From Mortierella alpina (lineage: Eukaryota > Mortierellomycota > Mortierellomycetes > Mortierellales > Mortierellaceae), in NCBI GenBank assembly GCA_029449245.1, contig JANATF010000006.1:806001-870000 (forward strand): a stretch of DNA of 64,000 nt, read 5' to 3'. Shown piece by piece: positions 12,361 to 24,159 of this stretch; position 1 is the stretch's first letter; each line of letters starts with the position of its first letter. The position numbers and the translations under genes are program-made. The notes beneath the pieces are model-generated. The model had not been told where the DNA came from. It made no database searches and saw only the letters and a list, made by a program, of their open reading frames with translations.

Positions 12361-13181
12361 CTACCTAGGCATGGGAGCATAGACACGCTGCTGCCGACGC
12401 TACATTGCATTATAAAAAAAAAGAGAACAAACGATTAGACCCAGATGCATCCCGAATACTCGCTACTGGGCAGCTTGATGCAATGATTTGTTACACTCGC
12501 ACGGACGGACGGCGACAATAATTACCTGCCACAAGCCTTTAACGAATGGCTGTAGTCCCGCAAAGCCCAAAAGACCGAATGTTATCGTCAAGAACAGATA
12601 CACAATGAACTGATCCTTGTACGAGTCGCGCTCTAATAGTTCAAGGGATATTTTTGTTCCAAAGAGCCGAGGTGAGTTTATCGTTCCTTGAGTTTGCATC
12701 ATCCAGGAGAGAGAGGATCCCGCGCTCTCAGTCAAGTCAAGACATGTTACCGAAACAGCTGGTGACAAGTTCATCGCCTTCTCCAGTGCCGACGGCCTTG
12801 CACATCTCCGGATATTGATCCAAGCAGAATTGCTTCAAACACGCTCCGCATGCTTTGGACGACCCTCCAAACATTGGGTATTGTGGATCCCTTGCCAAGG
12901 GTATGATGTGATGTTCTGGACCGCAAACGCATTTGCAGAAACTGATGGGATTGGCTGCTAGTACGCTCTAATGAAAGGTAACGAGTCGAGAAAGGCTCAC
13001 TGAGTCGGGAGGGCCTTTTGCAATGGGTTGATTCCCGATTGACTAGAAGCATTGCGCGACGTTGCTGTCCCATGCATAGCACATCCAACGACTAGTAGCG
13101 TACCTGGAGCAAGGCCAGTAAGCAAAACGCTGCTAGTAGATAGACGCCTCCTGATAACCGTGAGACTCTGAAGCTGCTCAT
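12361..13181 (-). CDS. Small Cys-rich single-pass membrane protein, unrecognised family
   Basis: Four exons, 13181-13104, 12967-12751, 12632-12526 and 12399-12361, join in phase and give 146 residues; the last exon encodes only 12 residues. Residues 1-31 are a signal peptide (LLAAFCLLALL...LAA). The mature part has paired Cys motifs (CKCVC, CGACLKQFC, then two more Cys), followed by a membrane helix (residues ~108-128) and a short basic cytosolic tail (RRQQR). The topology suggests a secretory-pathway membrane protein with a disulfide-bonded head. I do not recognise the family and give no function. It converges on the ketopantoate reductase gene with 117 bp between stop codons. Confidence 0.75.
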
Positions 13182-14315
13182 TGTGTGTGTATGTATATGC
13201 TGATTCCTGGTGGAAAGTGATTAGTATGGGATGATCTTTGAGAGAAATGCAACCGCGTTGCAGAGAAGTATTCGGCGTCAAAGGCTTGATGCACGTGATG
13301 ATATTATCGAAGATTCAGGTTTGACAGAAAACGATCTCCCAGAACACGCAACGAAGTAGTTTTTTTTTGCTTTTTATTGTTCTTGCTTTCATTGCTATCT
13401 TCCATTGATCATTCAAGTTGTACCAGTACCTAGAGCGAACAAAAGAATAGAGACGTATGAGCATGCCTGCTTCAAAAACAATCGTTTTCGATGTCTTTTC
13501 TTTTGTGGGAAGATACGAACAGAAGCAAAAGAATTTGCTTTTGTAGGTGTAGGCTCATATATAATTGGTAATGGTTATCCACACGCTTTTGGTTGAGAGT
13601 GGTGCATGGGTTGTATCATCATTGCCTTTTTATCTTCCCGTTGGGGTTGTAGAAAACGAAGGATTGTCGAAAGAAAACACACCTTTTGAAAAAAAATTCC
13701 TGATCCCGAGTCCTGCTGTTCTGGTTCGAAGATCTAATCAGTGTAACTGGAGCGACAACAAAGAACAGACAATGATTAATAAAATGTTCAGAGAGGACTC
13801 GAGTGGATGAGCCTGATCAAAAAGTGCTTTGATCGGTGGCATGTAGATCAGGACATTCGATTTAGTGTTCGTTCATTCAATTTCCGAGAGATTCCCACGA
13901 AAGTATATGCATCATATCAGCCACGGCACCCAACCCCTGCAACTGTTTCGTTGTGCTGTCGAGTCGATGAAGGTTAACCAATAGAGAACTTACGTGTATG
14001 AAGGAAGGGAGGGAGGGTGGGAGGAAGTGGAAGTGGAAGTGGAGGTGAGGAGAAAAGAAAGAAAGTGATCTCTTTTTTTTTTCTGCCGTGTTTATTCCTT
14101 CCGGCAGGGAGATGGGTTGTGGCTTGACGTTTCTTAAGGGCGCTAAAGTTTCCCGCTCGCGCTTTGACTGACGCGCTCAAACGCAATTTACTGTGTCATT
14201 GTCCTGTCATTCGCGGTTGCATAAGGATATAAAGGGCGTCTTTACTTCACCTCAACCATTTCCTCTTCCTCTTGCTTCCCCTCCTCCTCACTATCGTCCC
14301 TCCTACAGCGCCATC
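13182..14315. other. Divergent intergenic region, no gene seen
   Basis: This lies between the small membrane-protein gene (minus) and the TspO gene (plus). It is AT-rich with A/T runs and a GGGAGG/GTGGAA purine tract near 14005-14050. ORFs at 13405-13810 have no splice or family support. Confidence 0.6.
14228..14233 (+). promoter_or_regulatory. TATA box of the TspO gene
   Basis: TATAAA lies 88 bp upstream of the ATG at 14316, in the context GGATATAAAGGG. Confidence 0.55.
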
Positions 14316-15318
14316 ATGGACAACTACCACCAAGCCACAAGCCTCATCAACACGAACCTCGCCCGTTATCCAGTTCTCGCCGTCGGGCTTCCTCTCGTCG
14401 GTGGATTCCTCTCTGCAGCACCTTCGCGTAATGTCAAGGGTTATTACGAGTCTTTGCAGAGACCAGACTGGGCGCCTCCACCATCGGTTTTCGCACCCGC
14501 CTGGACGACACTCTACCTCTCCATCGGATATGCCTCCCATCTCGTTGCACTCCGAACAGGTCCCAACAGCTTCCCAACGACTCGCTCGCTGGCCCACACA
14601 GGCCTCGGTATCTACGGCTTCAACTTGCTGCTGAACTTTGCCTGGTCGCCTCTTTACTTCTGGAAGAAGAAGATTGGTGCTGCCCTCGTCACGGCCGGCG
14701 CTTTGACGGTAAGCGTTTTGGTCTCGCGTATTGCCCAGAGTGCCTTCGCTTTTTTTGGGACTGAGACAATAATGCCATTCTGGATGATATCATCAACAAA
14801 GAGAGCGAACAGCATAGATTGGATCAGCAATGCAGTCTGCCACACATATACGCTCTCACTAGTGCCCAACTCGACCGATCAGGGGGGGAGAGAGAGAGCT
14901 AGCAACAGATACTGCTGACTGCGTAGCTACATAACATTACGCCTGACCTGACCATTTTTCTCTTTTCCTCCTTCATCGCTAATTCTTTCTCTAGACGACA
15001 GCAATCGCTGTTTCCTACTACTTCTTCAAGGTTGACAAATTGGCCGGTTACTTGACGCTCCCTTACGTCGCCTGGCTCGGATATGCAACCGCTCTCAACT
15101 ATGATATCTGGATCAAGAATGCACAAGGCCCTGCTGCAGATCACGCTCGCAAGATCGGCAAGGATGTCAACAACGCCGCAAAGCACGCCAAGCACGAGGC
15201 AAAGGATTCAGCTCGCCATGCAAAGGAGGACGCCAAGGATGCTGCTCGCAATGCCAACAAGAACGTCAGGAATGCCGCCAACGACGCTTCCGACAAGCTT
15301 GACCGGGAGCTTCGTTAA
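14316..15318 (+). CDS. TspO/MBR family membrane protein with a LEA-like C-terminal tail
   Basis: Two exons, 14316-14708 and 14995-15318, join in phase 0 and give 238 residues. Residues ~18-171 are a five-helix TspO/MBR (peripheral benzodiazepine receptor) domain with the usual marks: WAPPPSVFAPAWTTLY after helix 1, NFAWSPLYF in the centre, and a conserved W in the last helix. TspO proteins sit in outer-mitochondrial or bacterial membranes and bind porphyrins and other hydrophobic ligands. Family members usually stop soon after helix 5. Here a 65-residue Ala/Lys/Asp/His-rich tail follows (174-238), with repeating A-K-x-A-K/D-x-A spacing like late-embryogenesis-abundant repeats. Confidence 0.88.
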
Positions 15319-15407
15319 AAAAAAACTATTAGTCCTTTGCTGTAAAATACATAAAACTGCTGTTCATAATCTTTTTTTTATATTCTCACGTCTACTACAT
15401 GTATGCA

Positions 15408-17899
15408 TCAATCGACTGTCACCATGGCGCCCTCCAGATCCCCCGCACTCAACGTGCGATACGAATGATCAAACGCCCTCCAGACCCTGCCTAGCGTCTC
15501 GCCACGACACGTTCCGGTGATGTTTCGATGATGCAGGAACGGATCCACAACACGGAACGTCGCCATGCGCGTACTCTCATTATGCAGCTCTTTGCTCGAC
15601 TTTGGCACAAACTGCGCCCTGCCGACGTGGATGGCCGTCTCGGCGTAAAAGAACCGCCTCGAGAAGAATTCGAAAAACTCAATCAGCAACCTCGCCAGAG
15701 ACTTTGGGTTCGCGCGACCCGAGCCCGTATGCTTGCCATCCTCGTTCCGATCGAACCGACAGTGGACCATGTCGCTCTTGGCAGAATTCACGAGACTCGT
15801 CGTGCTCACAGGCGTATTCTTGACATTGTGGTTCAGCCGCAAGGTCAGCTCCGTCATCCGCTCAAAGGGCTGCTGCTGAAGTCTGGGCAGAACAGGGTGC
15901 GTGCCCCATTCCCATCCGGTACTCTTTGCAGGTTTGGTTTGGTTCTCCTCTTGCTGCAGAAACACAATGCCCATCCAAGTGATGGCATAGCTGCTGAGGT
16001 ACCCACTCTTGGCGTCGTTGATCCCCTGAGCCTTACAGATGGCTTTGATCATGTACAGGAAGGGCTTGACTCGCTCATCAATAGTGGTGTAAGTCCGGAT
16101 CAGCTCAGAGTTGATGACACCGAGGTTGTTGCCTGTGTTCAGGTCGCACTCCATGTTCGTCACTGGGTCCAAGAACTTGACAATGGGGACCATGGCGTCG
16201 GGGATACATATCACATTGTGCATCTGTCCGTGGGTCTCGAGGATGTTGCCAAGTTGGACCATATCGTTCAGTTGTTCGTGGTCATGGATATTAGGACCTG
16301 TGATACAAAAGTCCGCATCGCTGTTCCCCATCAATAGACCGCTCACAAAAGATCTGTGGGGGTTTGAAAGTGTAAAGTGTTTAGTCTATGATACTTGCAT
16401 GCATGCACTCTTTTTGTTTTTTTTTTTTTTTTTTTTTTTTGCCGCAGTAACTTTCTCAAATTCATATTCACAATTCTGATCTAGCAGCGAAAAATATTGG
16501 CCCTTACCCGTATGGCTCGACCTTCAAATCCTCTCCAGGAAATGCTGCCGAGATGACTTTTTGGAGGGTGTCAGTGAGCTGCTTATGTCGCTCCATTACC
16601 TCGGGGGGAGGCAAAAGTTTCTGGAACGGAGTAGTTACAAGACAGCGAAAATCAGTCCTCTCATTTTCACATCACACCAAAGGCATTCGACTGTTCATAA
16701 TCAACGATCCTTGGCCATACCTTGTACTTGTTCATAATATCGCGTGTTAAGCACCCATAGAATGCAGGGTCGGCCTCCTCGGACGGCAAGTCAATGAGCC
16801 GAAGCTCATTATTGACTCCATTCCAATCATACAGAGCCTCTGACTTTCCAGGTGCCACCCAATGGATCTTTCGTTTAGCACTGCCCGTGTAATCGACCAG
16901 ACTTGTCGAAGCCAACTTGGCAATCGCCTCTTCAATGCGCTGCATCTCCCCATGGTTACCATCTACCGTTTCCGACTCTGAGTCCGAGTAATCCGTGGGT
17001 GGGTCTTGCTTTGCAACCAACCCAAACACGACTCCGTTGGCCCTGGAAGCTTGGTTCCGTTCGTAATTCCGGCGCTTAATCTTGCCGTTGAACCGCCGCG
17101 TGTACTTTTTCACTCCCTTGACACCCTTGACAGGTGCCAATAGCGGATCGGTCTCTTCATGGTCCACAGAAGTCGACAACGACGACGTTGGTGTATAATC
17201 AGCACCCATGTGTCGGATCTCGACCACCTCACCTCCAGAACCGTCATGATACCAAACGCGCTTCCGCAGTACCGTTATAATCGCCGCAATCATGTCCTGC
17301 GAATGCTTATACACGGCAAAAAAATCGCTTGCAAAGGCCTCTCGATGTGCCTGGTCTGCACTGCTGTCGTTTGCTCCTTGTCTGTGACCTGCCATTCGCC
17401 TCTTCGTGAGGAGAGGCCCTACATACCCGACCTTCTTCTTGGTCGCATTAAAGCCATGCTCGACTTCGTCAAAGTCGCTAAAGTCCTCCTCGTCCAGCTC
17501 TTCCACCTCATCACACATAAAGTCGTCCTCCAGTCCTCCACCGTAGGAGTCCGAGGGGAAGATCTCGTACGTGCCCGAGTGCTCAAACGCGTAAGCGCGT
17601 ACGCCCTTGGCGGTGAGGAGCTTGGACTTGAGGATGTACTGAGAGAAGACGGCGGTGTTCTTGTTGATGAGGAACTTGGGCTCCAAGCAGAAGCGGTAGG
17701 CAGTGAGGAAGTCGAACGCAAGCTCGTCGTATTTCAGAGGGAAATCGTACTTGTGGAGGGTGTGGAGGCGGTAGCACGCGCGTTCGTAGAGAATGGTGTC
17801 GTAGAGGATTCCAACGAATTCACCTCCATCGTCGGGAATGGAGGCGGAGTCAAGTTGCCGAGACGAGTCGGGGTGACTGGTGGAAGAGGAGGCGGCCAT
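15408..17899 (-). CDS. Cid1-type non-canonical poly(A)/terminal uridylyl transferase
   Basis: Exons are 17899-16721, 16620-16508 and 16353-15408, giving 745 residues. The start is the ATG at 17899; frame continues upstream but without an ATG. The nucleotidyltransferase core begins near residue 430: a G-S helix turn, then the catalytic DxD pair D443/D445 and third carboxylate D501. A PAP-associated domain follows (SLARLLIEFFEFF; VVDPFLHHRNITGTC). Such enzymes add non-templated A or U to RNA 3' ends. The ~390-residue N-terminal part is acidic and specific to this group; its motif F-V-x-x-L-x-x-T-I-L recurs in the related gene at 31.5-34.8 kb. Poly(A) versus poly(U) specificity cannot be told from the sequence by eye. 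Confidence 0.85.
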
Positions 17900-18435
17900 T
17901 GTGTGAGTTGAGGATTGGAAAGTGGAGATTAGCGAATTTGCAAGGAGAACATGTACAAGGGCCAAACGAATGGGGCAATAGGGGACTTGGCCGCAGTCAT
18001 TTTTTGGTCCTTCTAACTGCACGTCTGTCGCAAGGGACCCAATGGACCCAGTTCCCTCTCTCAATCTGTTTGTTTGTTTTGTATGAACTTCGCGCGCCGT
18101 TGCCACTGAACTTTGTAGGTCCGCAAGCTGGTGTGTAGGGTCTTCGTTCTATTCATACACGCGAACTACTTTGGTTGATTCGTCGTCCCAACTCATTTGG
18201 CTCCTAACGCGGACCTTTGTGTCCTTTAGCAACAGGTCTTTGTTTCTACACGTTGCTCCAGCCTCACTTCTTCTGCATGGCAGCTATCAGAACCGGCAGC
18301 GATCGAAAATGGCTTAATCGAAAGTCATTGCATTGGACAGGTGCACGTTTGTATAATACATCTTACTACCTCGGAGAGAAACTAAGGTATATTGTGGGAC
18401 GATGGCTGTGCATCTGCAACATCGCTCTATGTCGC
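17900..18435. other. Upstream region of the nucleotidyltransferase gene, no gene seen
   Basis: This lies between the 3' end of the tubulin chaperone gene and the nucleotidyltransferase ATG. Open frames here are short and lack homology or splice support. Confidence 0.6.
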
Positions 18436-20861
18436 CTACTTTGCCTTCGTCTTGTCGAGAATGATGATCTCCTCTCCATCCTTGACATCATAATAGGAAA
18501 TCTGCCGCATATCATCCGCAAGAGGCACTGTTACCTAAACGAACAAGATAAGAAGAACGTATGATTGAGTATCCGGATGATTGCCAGTATGGCATGGCAA
18601 CGAAACGTAAAGATTCATTCATTACCTTGACGTCCTCATAGTCTGGATCATTCGTGAGGAAGATCATCTCTTGGCGTATGGCAGGAATGCGTACCAGCTT
18701 CTGCGCCAAGTTCTTTAGGTTCTTGACAGTCATGGTGCCCAGGACATTCTTATGAACTCTGATTTTGGCGGGTCCATCCAAGCGATCCTTGGACACGAAT
18801 GTGATCGCTGGAGCAAAAAATAAATGAAAAATCAAGGGTTAACTCCTGAACTCGAACCTCAAAATTGAATAGGACGCGCTTGTTTCTTACAGATAAGCCG
18901 GTCCTTCAGCATGTCACTGGTCGCCTTGCGGGATTCATCACTCGTATCCGGCCGCCCATGGACTATATGGTAATGAATAAGACAATGTTGGTCAGACCGT
19001 CCGATTTGTTCCTCGCAAGACGGGAATACACCTGCTAACCGGCATACCTTCACATAGATGCTCAAATCGAGGATGGATTGCCTGGATCACGGCAGGGTCC
19101 TTGGCATCAGCTGAAAGAGCGACATGCTTCAGATAATACAACTCTGCATTCATCCTGCTCTTATCGTTGATCTATCCAGTATAATGCATGATGTGAGCAA
19201 ATGGACGCTGAATAACACATTTGTCCTGCAGATTGACGGGCAGATTTTACCTCCGATCCATTCAAGTGCCTGAGGTTGCCCATTCGAGCAATGATAGATA
19301 TTCCCGAATCCAATCCTGTTGAATTCTCACCGCTCGTTCCGGCCATAGCCTTGTTCGTGATGGGATTGTTTCCGAGCCAGAGAGATTGCAATGATGAATA
19401 GAAGCCCAAGCGGTCGATGCTGGCCCAATTGTCAATGTTATTGTCCGAAAGGCGAATGGCTGTCAGGCTCTTGAAATCCTCAGCATCCTGTGTCGCATGA
19501 ATAGTAGTGATTTTGTTCTCGGATAGATCCAGTGTCTTGAGCCTAGAGTTCAATCGAGAAAGCCAAGATTAGCCTTACATAAACCCCCCAAAATGTACAT
19601 GTACAGGAATTATGCCGCATACAGTCCAGGCTTACCTTGGAAGTCGAGATAGGCGAAGGATCTGGTTCCAGTCCTCAAAGACGTTGCCTTCGAGATGCAA
19701 TTCCTCGAGATTGGCGAATCCTGGAACCTTTTGAGATGCAATGGGCGTCGAGTCCACCGTCTTCCCAAGCTCGGAGTACATGTTGAAGCCGATCTGAAGG
19801 ATCTGAAGGTTGGGCATCGAGGGCTCTAAAAGATTAACCTAGAATTATCGCACGGGAGATCTGGCTTAAAAACTTGACATTCGATCCCTCGACTGACAAT
19901 AGACTGATGTGGTGGATCGCTGGCTATTACCTCGTCCCAGGGGAAGTACACGCGGTTCAATGCCAGGCAGCGAAGGTTTTTGAAGGAATATTCCAGTGAT
20001 GGCTGAGATGTCAACGGCATAAATCGGTTTCGACTACAGAGTAGGTTCAAGGATTAGACGCCATACTGGCAAGCTTCGATGTTCATGCCTTCTCGAGTCA
20101 AACAACCTACCTCAATCGTAGAATAGTCAGATTGGTAAGGGGTGCACAGATATCGGCAACATCCTGCCAAGTCGAGATCAGCGTCGATGAGAGATCCAGA
20201 TCCTGTATGTTGGGGCACTCCCTCTGAGTCTCCTCAAAGTCTGCCGCACGTTCCACATTTGTATTCGCCAAGCCGACAACCTGCATCAAATGGAGTTTGC
20301 TAGAGCACAATGTAGCAGTTAGAGGCACTATTGAAAGCGCGGATGAGGAAAAGAAGAATGGGGTTGCAAGGTAGTGTGATGGCACGCTCACCTTTGAATG
20401 TCCTTGACGCGCTCAAAGTCGTAGACATCCACCTTGATATTGGACTCTCCAAGGTAGAGATCGTCCCCAACCCCCTTGTTCTGATCAACATATCGCTCAC
20501 GCAGAACGTGCAGGAGCGTCTGGCCAGTGTGGATCTTGTTCGAGATACGCGTGAAACTTCCGGTGCCTGGGAAACTGCGAGAAGACGTTTTTGTGGGTAT
20601 CAGGTCGTCGTTTCGCCAGCAAAAACTCGGGGGAATGTGAAGCTTGGACGCAACAGATGATCCTTACACACACTGAAAATACTGTGTTCCGTTGTGCTCG
20701 CCCGAGTGCTTTCCTCTCTCCTTATCGTCCCACTCGACCCCGATCCACTCGCCCTTTGTGGGCGGGACAGAGCCGACATAGCGGACAGTTCCACGATTGT
20801 ATTCGGACTCGATTCGCTGTCCTACGCTAAGCTGGGATGGTGTTGGAGTGGATTCTGTCAT
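18436..20861 (-). CDS. TBCE: Tubulin-folding cofactor E (CAP-Gly, LRR, ubiquitin-like)
   Basis: Ten exons give 541 residues with all phases agreeing: 20861-20668, 20574-20392, 20299-20111, 20033-19931, 19823-19636, 19542-19251, 19171-19048, 18962-18891, 18807-18626 and 18534-18436. The order of domains is diagnostic: N-terminal CAP-Gly (GVEWDD, then GKHSGEHNGTQYF, residues ~10-65), leucine-rich repeats in the middle (LQSLWLGNNPIT and similar), and a C-terminal ubiquitin-like fold. The protein binds alpha-tubulin and, with cofactors A-D, helps assemble or dissociate the tubulin heterodimer in the cytosol. The length matches human TBCE (527) closely. It is divergently transcribed from the duplicated membrane-protein gene at 21428. 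Confidence 0.92.
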
Positions 20862-21427
20862 GCTGGTGTCACTTCAAGTCTGATGGAAGCAACGCTTTGA
20901 TGGTCAGATGTATTGTCTTGTGTGGTTGCGAAGGTGGATGAAAGCGAGCGTGGTGTTGCTGGGGGTGGAGGCGATGAGGCGACGAGAAGGACGAAGGGAA
21001 AGGCAGAGGTGAAGGACACATTCGCAATGGTTTTTATAATGCTGCATCGAGACTGTCCTGTGTCTGCTCAATAAGGTTATGCGCTGCCCTGGTTGCCTTT
21101 TTTTTCCCCTCCAACGCAATTCGCTGCGCGTTCAAGCGGACAGATCAACATGCTCGACCACAGGGTTCACGATGCCCTGCTCGGCGCTCACACAACAATG
21201 TGGCCAGTACGACAGACGTCGTCAGGCAATCGAGTTTGACGTACACGGTCTTGTGTTCCTGGGACTAGCCCGCGCCTTTGCCCTCGCCCTCACTTGAGTA
21301 TCTATTTGGTTTGCACCGGCCAATCACCACCTGCTGCACACTTGTTCCTCCTTTCCACACTCTCGAAGCACAGCTCCATCGTTTGTCCTAATTGCACTCT
21401 TCTCCCCACAGCGTTCCATTGATCACC
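20862..21427. promoter_or_regulatory. Divergent promoter; its right 335 bp are the leader of the tandem duplication
   Basis: From about 21093 to 21427 the sequence is repeated nearly exactly at 23812-24159 in front of the second copy. A 70-odd-codon ORF is open in both copies, but all six or so codon differences between them change the residue, so I treat it as non-coding leader. Confidence 0.6.
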
Positions 21428-23690
21428 ATGGACACCAAGAAGACCGACCCCGCCCTTGCTCCGTGGGACGCGCAGACAGAGCAAAGCATCTTTGGAAACC
21501 AGGCACCCTATGCGACTAGTCCTCACACCTCCACTGCACCGTCAACTGGCTCGGATGACAAGGCACCATCCATATATCAAGCCCATCCCTATCGGCCCCA
21601 CACCACCGACTTCCCACCGTCATCGGCTCCATATCCCGGTACGTCAAGGAAGGAGGACAGCTCTTCCCGCTCTGATTATCATGTCGCCATCTCACACTCG
21701 TATCTTTTCCTGAAATAGTACATACCACCGACTCAGTGGGATCGCTTCCTAAATACTCTCCCAATCCTGACCTGATGCCAACAGTACCTTCGCAAAACAC
21801 TCAAACACAACTCTCTGAGCAACACCATCCACAGCAGACTTCAGAACCAGCCAAGCAGTCTGAGCACGGGCTTCATTCTCATCAGCCATCACAGCAGCTA
21901 CGGCCACCCACCCAGCCCTTTACGAGACCCTCAAATGATATAAGGAACCAATCGACTCCCTTCAGCCCGCTCCACAAGCACCAGAATTCGCCAATAGACT
22001 CACAGAGCTCGCCATTTGATTACGGATCAATGCCTCCTCATGGACAACAAGGACCACCCGGCGCTACAGCGCCATTCTTTAGAGGCAGGCGCAGCGACAG
22101 TCCTATGTCAAGAAGCATCGCCAGCGGCAGCAGAACCTCTGAACACGAGCCGCTAATCCCTAAACGTACAGGTAGGCACACGTTTTTTATCGAGGCGTCG
22201 CAAATCATATTAATGATTGTTAAAGTCATAAAATCCTAATCCCGATTACCTTTGCTCAACCACACAATTGTTTACAGGAAAGAGCAAGAACATATGGGTG
22301 TTTTTACGCAGGCGCGATCGATTCATTATCGGTTGCATTTTGCTGTTGATGCTGGCCATCTACTTCGTGTACCGCGTCTTGGTACGTTGCTCTCCGAATC
22401 TATACTTATTTGAAGCGCCTTTGGCGATATGTCATTCACCATTGCTGTGTTCCTGAACCTAGATCTTATTTGTCGACCCATGTGCTTTAACCAGCGACAG
22501 TTCAATGCATTATGATATTCAAGTACTGGACCAGGTACCACAAGGGGAAATTATTATCAGTTTACAAGACTATACCGTAAGTTGCAATGACAAGATGTTG
22601 GCGTCATGGCAAACAACAGTCAGCAAGAGAGATTGTGGAAACTAACACTAACAATTACCATAAATTCCTACTTGGCTTACTGTAGCCAGGGAATGTGATT
22701 ATTCGAGAAAACGATGATTGGAATGAGGACAATGTTTTGGTCAAGTTCTCCAAAAGAAGCAGCAGCACCAAGGTGCTTGACGACATGTATTGGCGTGTAG
22801 AGACTACAACGTTTCCATATCTTCATGTCACCTCGCTCTTGCGGACAGAAGATGCAGATGAAAGGAAGAAATTGCTGCGTGGACACTGCACCAAGACGGA
22901 GGTTGAGCTCATCTACCCAAGGGGGGTGTCATATCCGCATCTTCTTGAAATTAGCGGTGTTTTAGGCAACATCCACGTCCAGCTCGATAGTCCTACAGCC
23001 ATTGTTGACCGCATGCACTTAGATGTCACGGACGGCAGTATCTTGGTCGACGGAGTGAGCATTCGGGAAAAGGCGACTTTCAGAGTGGCAAGAGGCAAGA
23101 TTCAAGGGACGATGAGATCCATTGGAGAAATGAACATGGAAAGTATTGATGGAGATATTGACGTCGTGCTCCATCCTTCGCTGGCATTTGTGCATACCGA
23201 GTCCGAAAACTTGAATGTGACGATAAGGAGTCTGGAGGGCTCTATCAACCTTGTCATGGTAAGACGCGAATGTCCTCTACGCGTATTTTATGTTTCTTTG
23301 TCTTTCTCAAGAAAAAAGTGCGAGATTATGGCAGGAAGACACAAAGATATTAACAAGGACAACTCTTCGCGTAGGCTGAGCGTTACCAGGGCCATTTCTC
23401 GCTCAATTCAGGAAACATGCAATCGGCGACCTTTCTTGGCTCCAGTGCTTATCCAGATGTGGTCAAGTACTCGGTGCACTCTGAGAGTCGATCAGAGGGG
23501 TGGATTACAGAGGACGGAAAGAAACCAGCAATGGCGCTTCCTAGACTTTCCGCCAGTGCAGATGCTGGGTCTACGGTAGTGCTCATAGAGGATATAAGTC
23601 TTCAGGCTTGATTTGCCTTAGGCTGGCGCTGTGTTGCCATGTATCCAAGTTGCTTGCATAAAATTATTTATTGGATGAATACATTTTTGC
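21093..23690 (+). repeat. Tandem duplication, copy 1 (~2.6 kb)
   Basis: Includes the promoter/leader and all six exons of the gene at 21428-23611. Homology to copy 2 ends at the shared 3' sequence GAATACATTTTT near 23690. Confidence 0.9.
21428..23611 (+). CDS. Single-pass membrane protein, disordered N-terminus and beta-rich extracytosolic domain (copy 1)
   Basis: Six exons, 21428-21638, 21719-22171, 22278-22381, 22463-22576, 22686-23258 and 23390-23611, join in phase and give 558 residues. Residues 1-220 are Pro/Gln/Ser-rich and end in EHEPLI, which fits the acidic dileucine sorting pattern [DE]xxxL[LI]. A basic patch (RRRDR) and one membrane helix (about 237-260) follow, so the protein should be type II with the C-terminus in the lumen. 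The C-terminal ~280 residues are rich in short beta-strand repeats with D-G turns (DVTDGSILVDG, ESIDGDIDV), loosely like DUF4097/putative adhesin beta-solenoids. The role is unknown; sorting to the vacuole or endosome is inference. Confidence 0.8.
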
Positions 23691-23811
23691 AGAAACACCG
23701 TGCAGCGCGCCAAAGAGTCCTCGCGGATCGCGTTGAATGCCTGACGCTGCTTCCCAGACCACCTGGTAGCCATTGAGAACCATAGCGTCCAATGCTTTGC
23801 CGAGGCTGCCC
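23691..23811. other. Spacer between duplicate copies with coding-like remnant on the minus strand
   Basis: About 120 bp with no counterpart in front of copy 1. Read on the minus strand it stays open and looks protein-like (for example ALDAMVLNGYQVVWEAASG), but it has no start, splice sites or recognised family. Confidence 0.4.
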
Positions 23812-24159
23812 CTTTTTTTCCCTCCAACGCAATTCGCTGCGCGTTCAAGCGGACAGATCAACATGCTCGACCACAGGGTTCACGATGCCCTGCTCGGCGC
23901 TCACACAACAATGTGGCCAGTGCGACAAACGTCGTCAGGCAGTCGACTTTGACGTACGCGGTCTTGTGTTCCTGGGACTAGCCCGCGCCCTTGCCCTCGC
24001 CCTCACTTGAGTACCTATGCACCAGCCAATCACCACCTGCTGCACACCTGTTCCTCCTTCCCACACTCTCAAAAAAAAATCCTTCCCACACTCTCGAAGT
24101 TCAGCTCCATCGTTTTGTCCTAATTGCACTCTTCTTCCCACAGCATTCCATTGATCACC

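Noticed and set aside
15528-16337. 269-codon plus-strand frame opposite the nucleotidyltransferase
   Set aside because: No start context or homology; the minus strand carries the catalytic motifs.
21079-21297. 72-codon upstream ORF also open at 23792-24010
   Set aside because: All differences between the two copies change residues, so there is no sign of selection on protein; it is treated as leader DNA.
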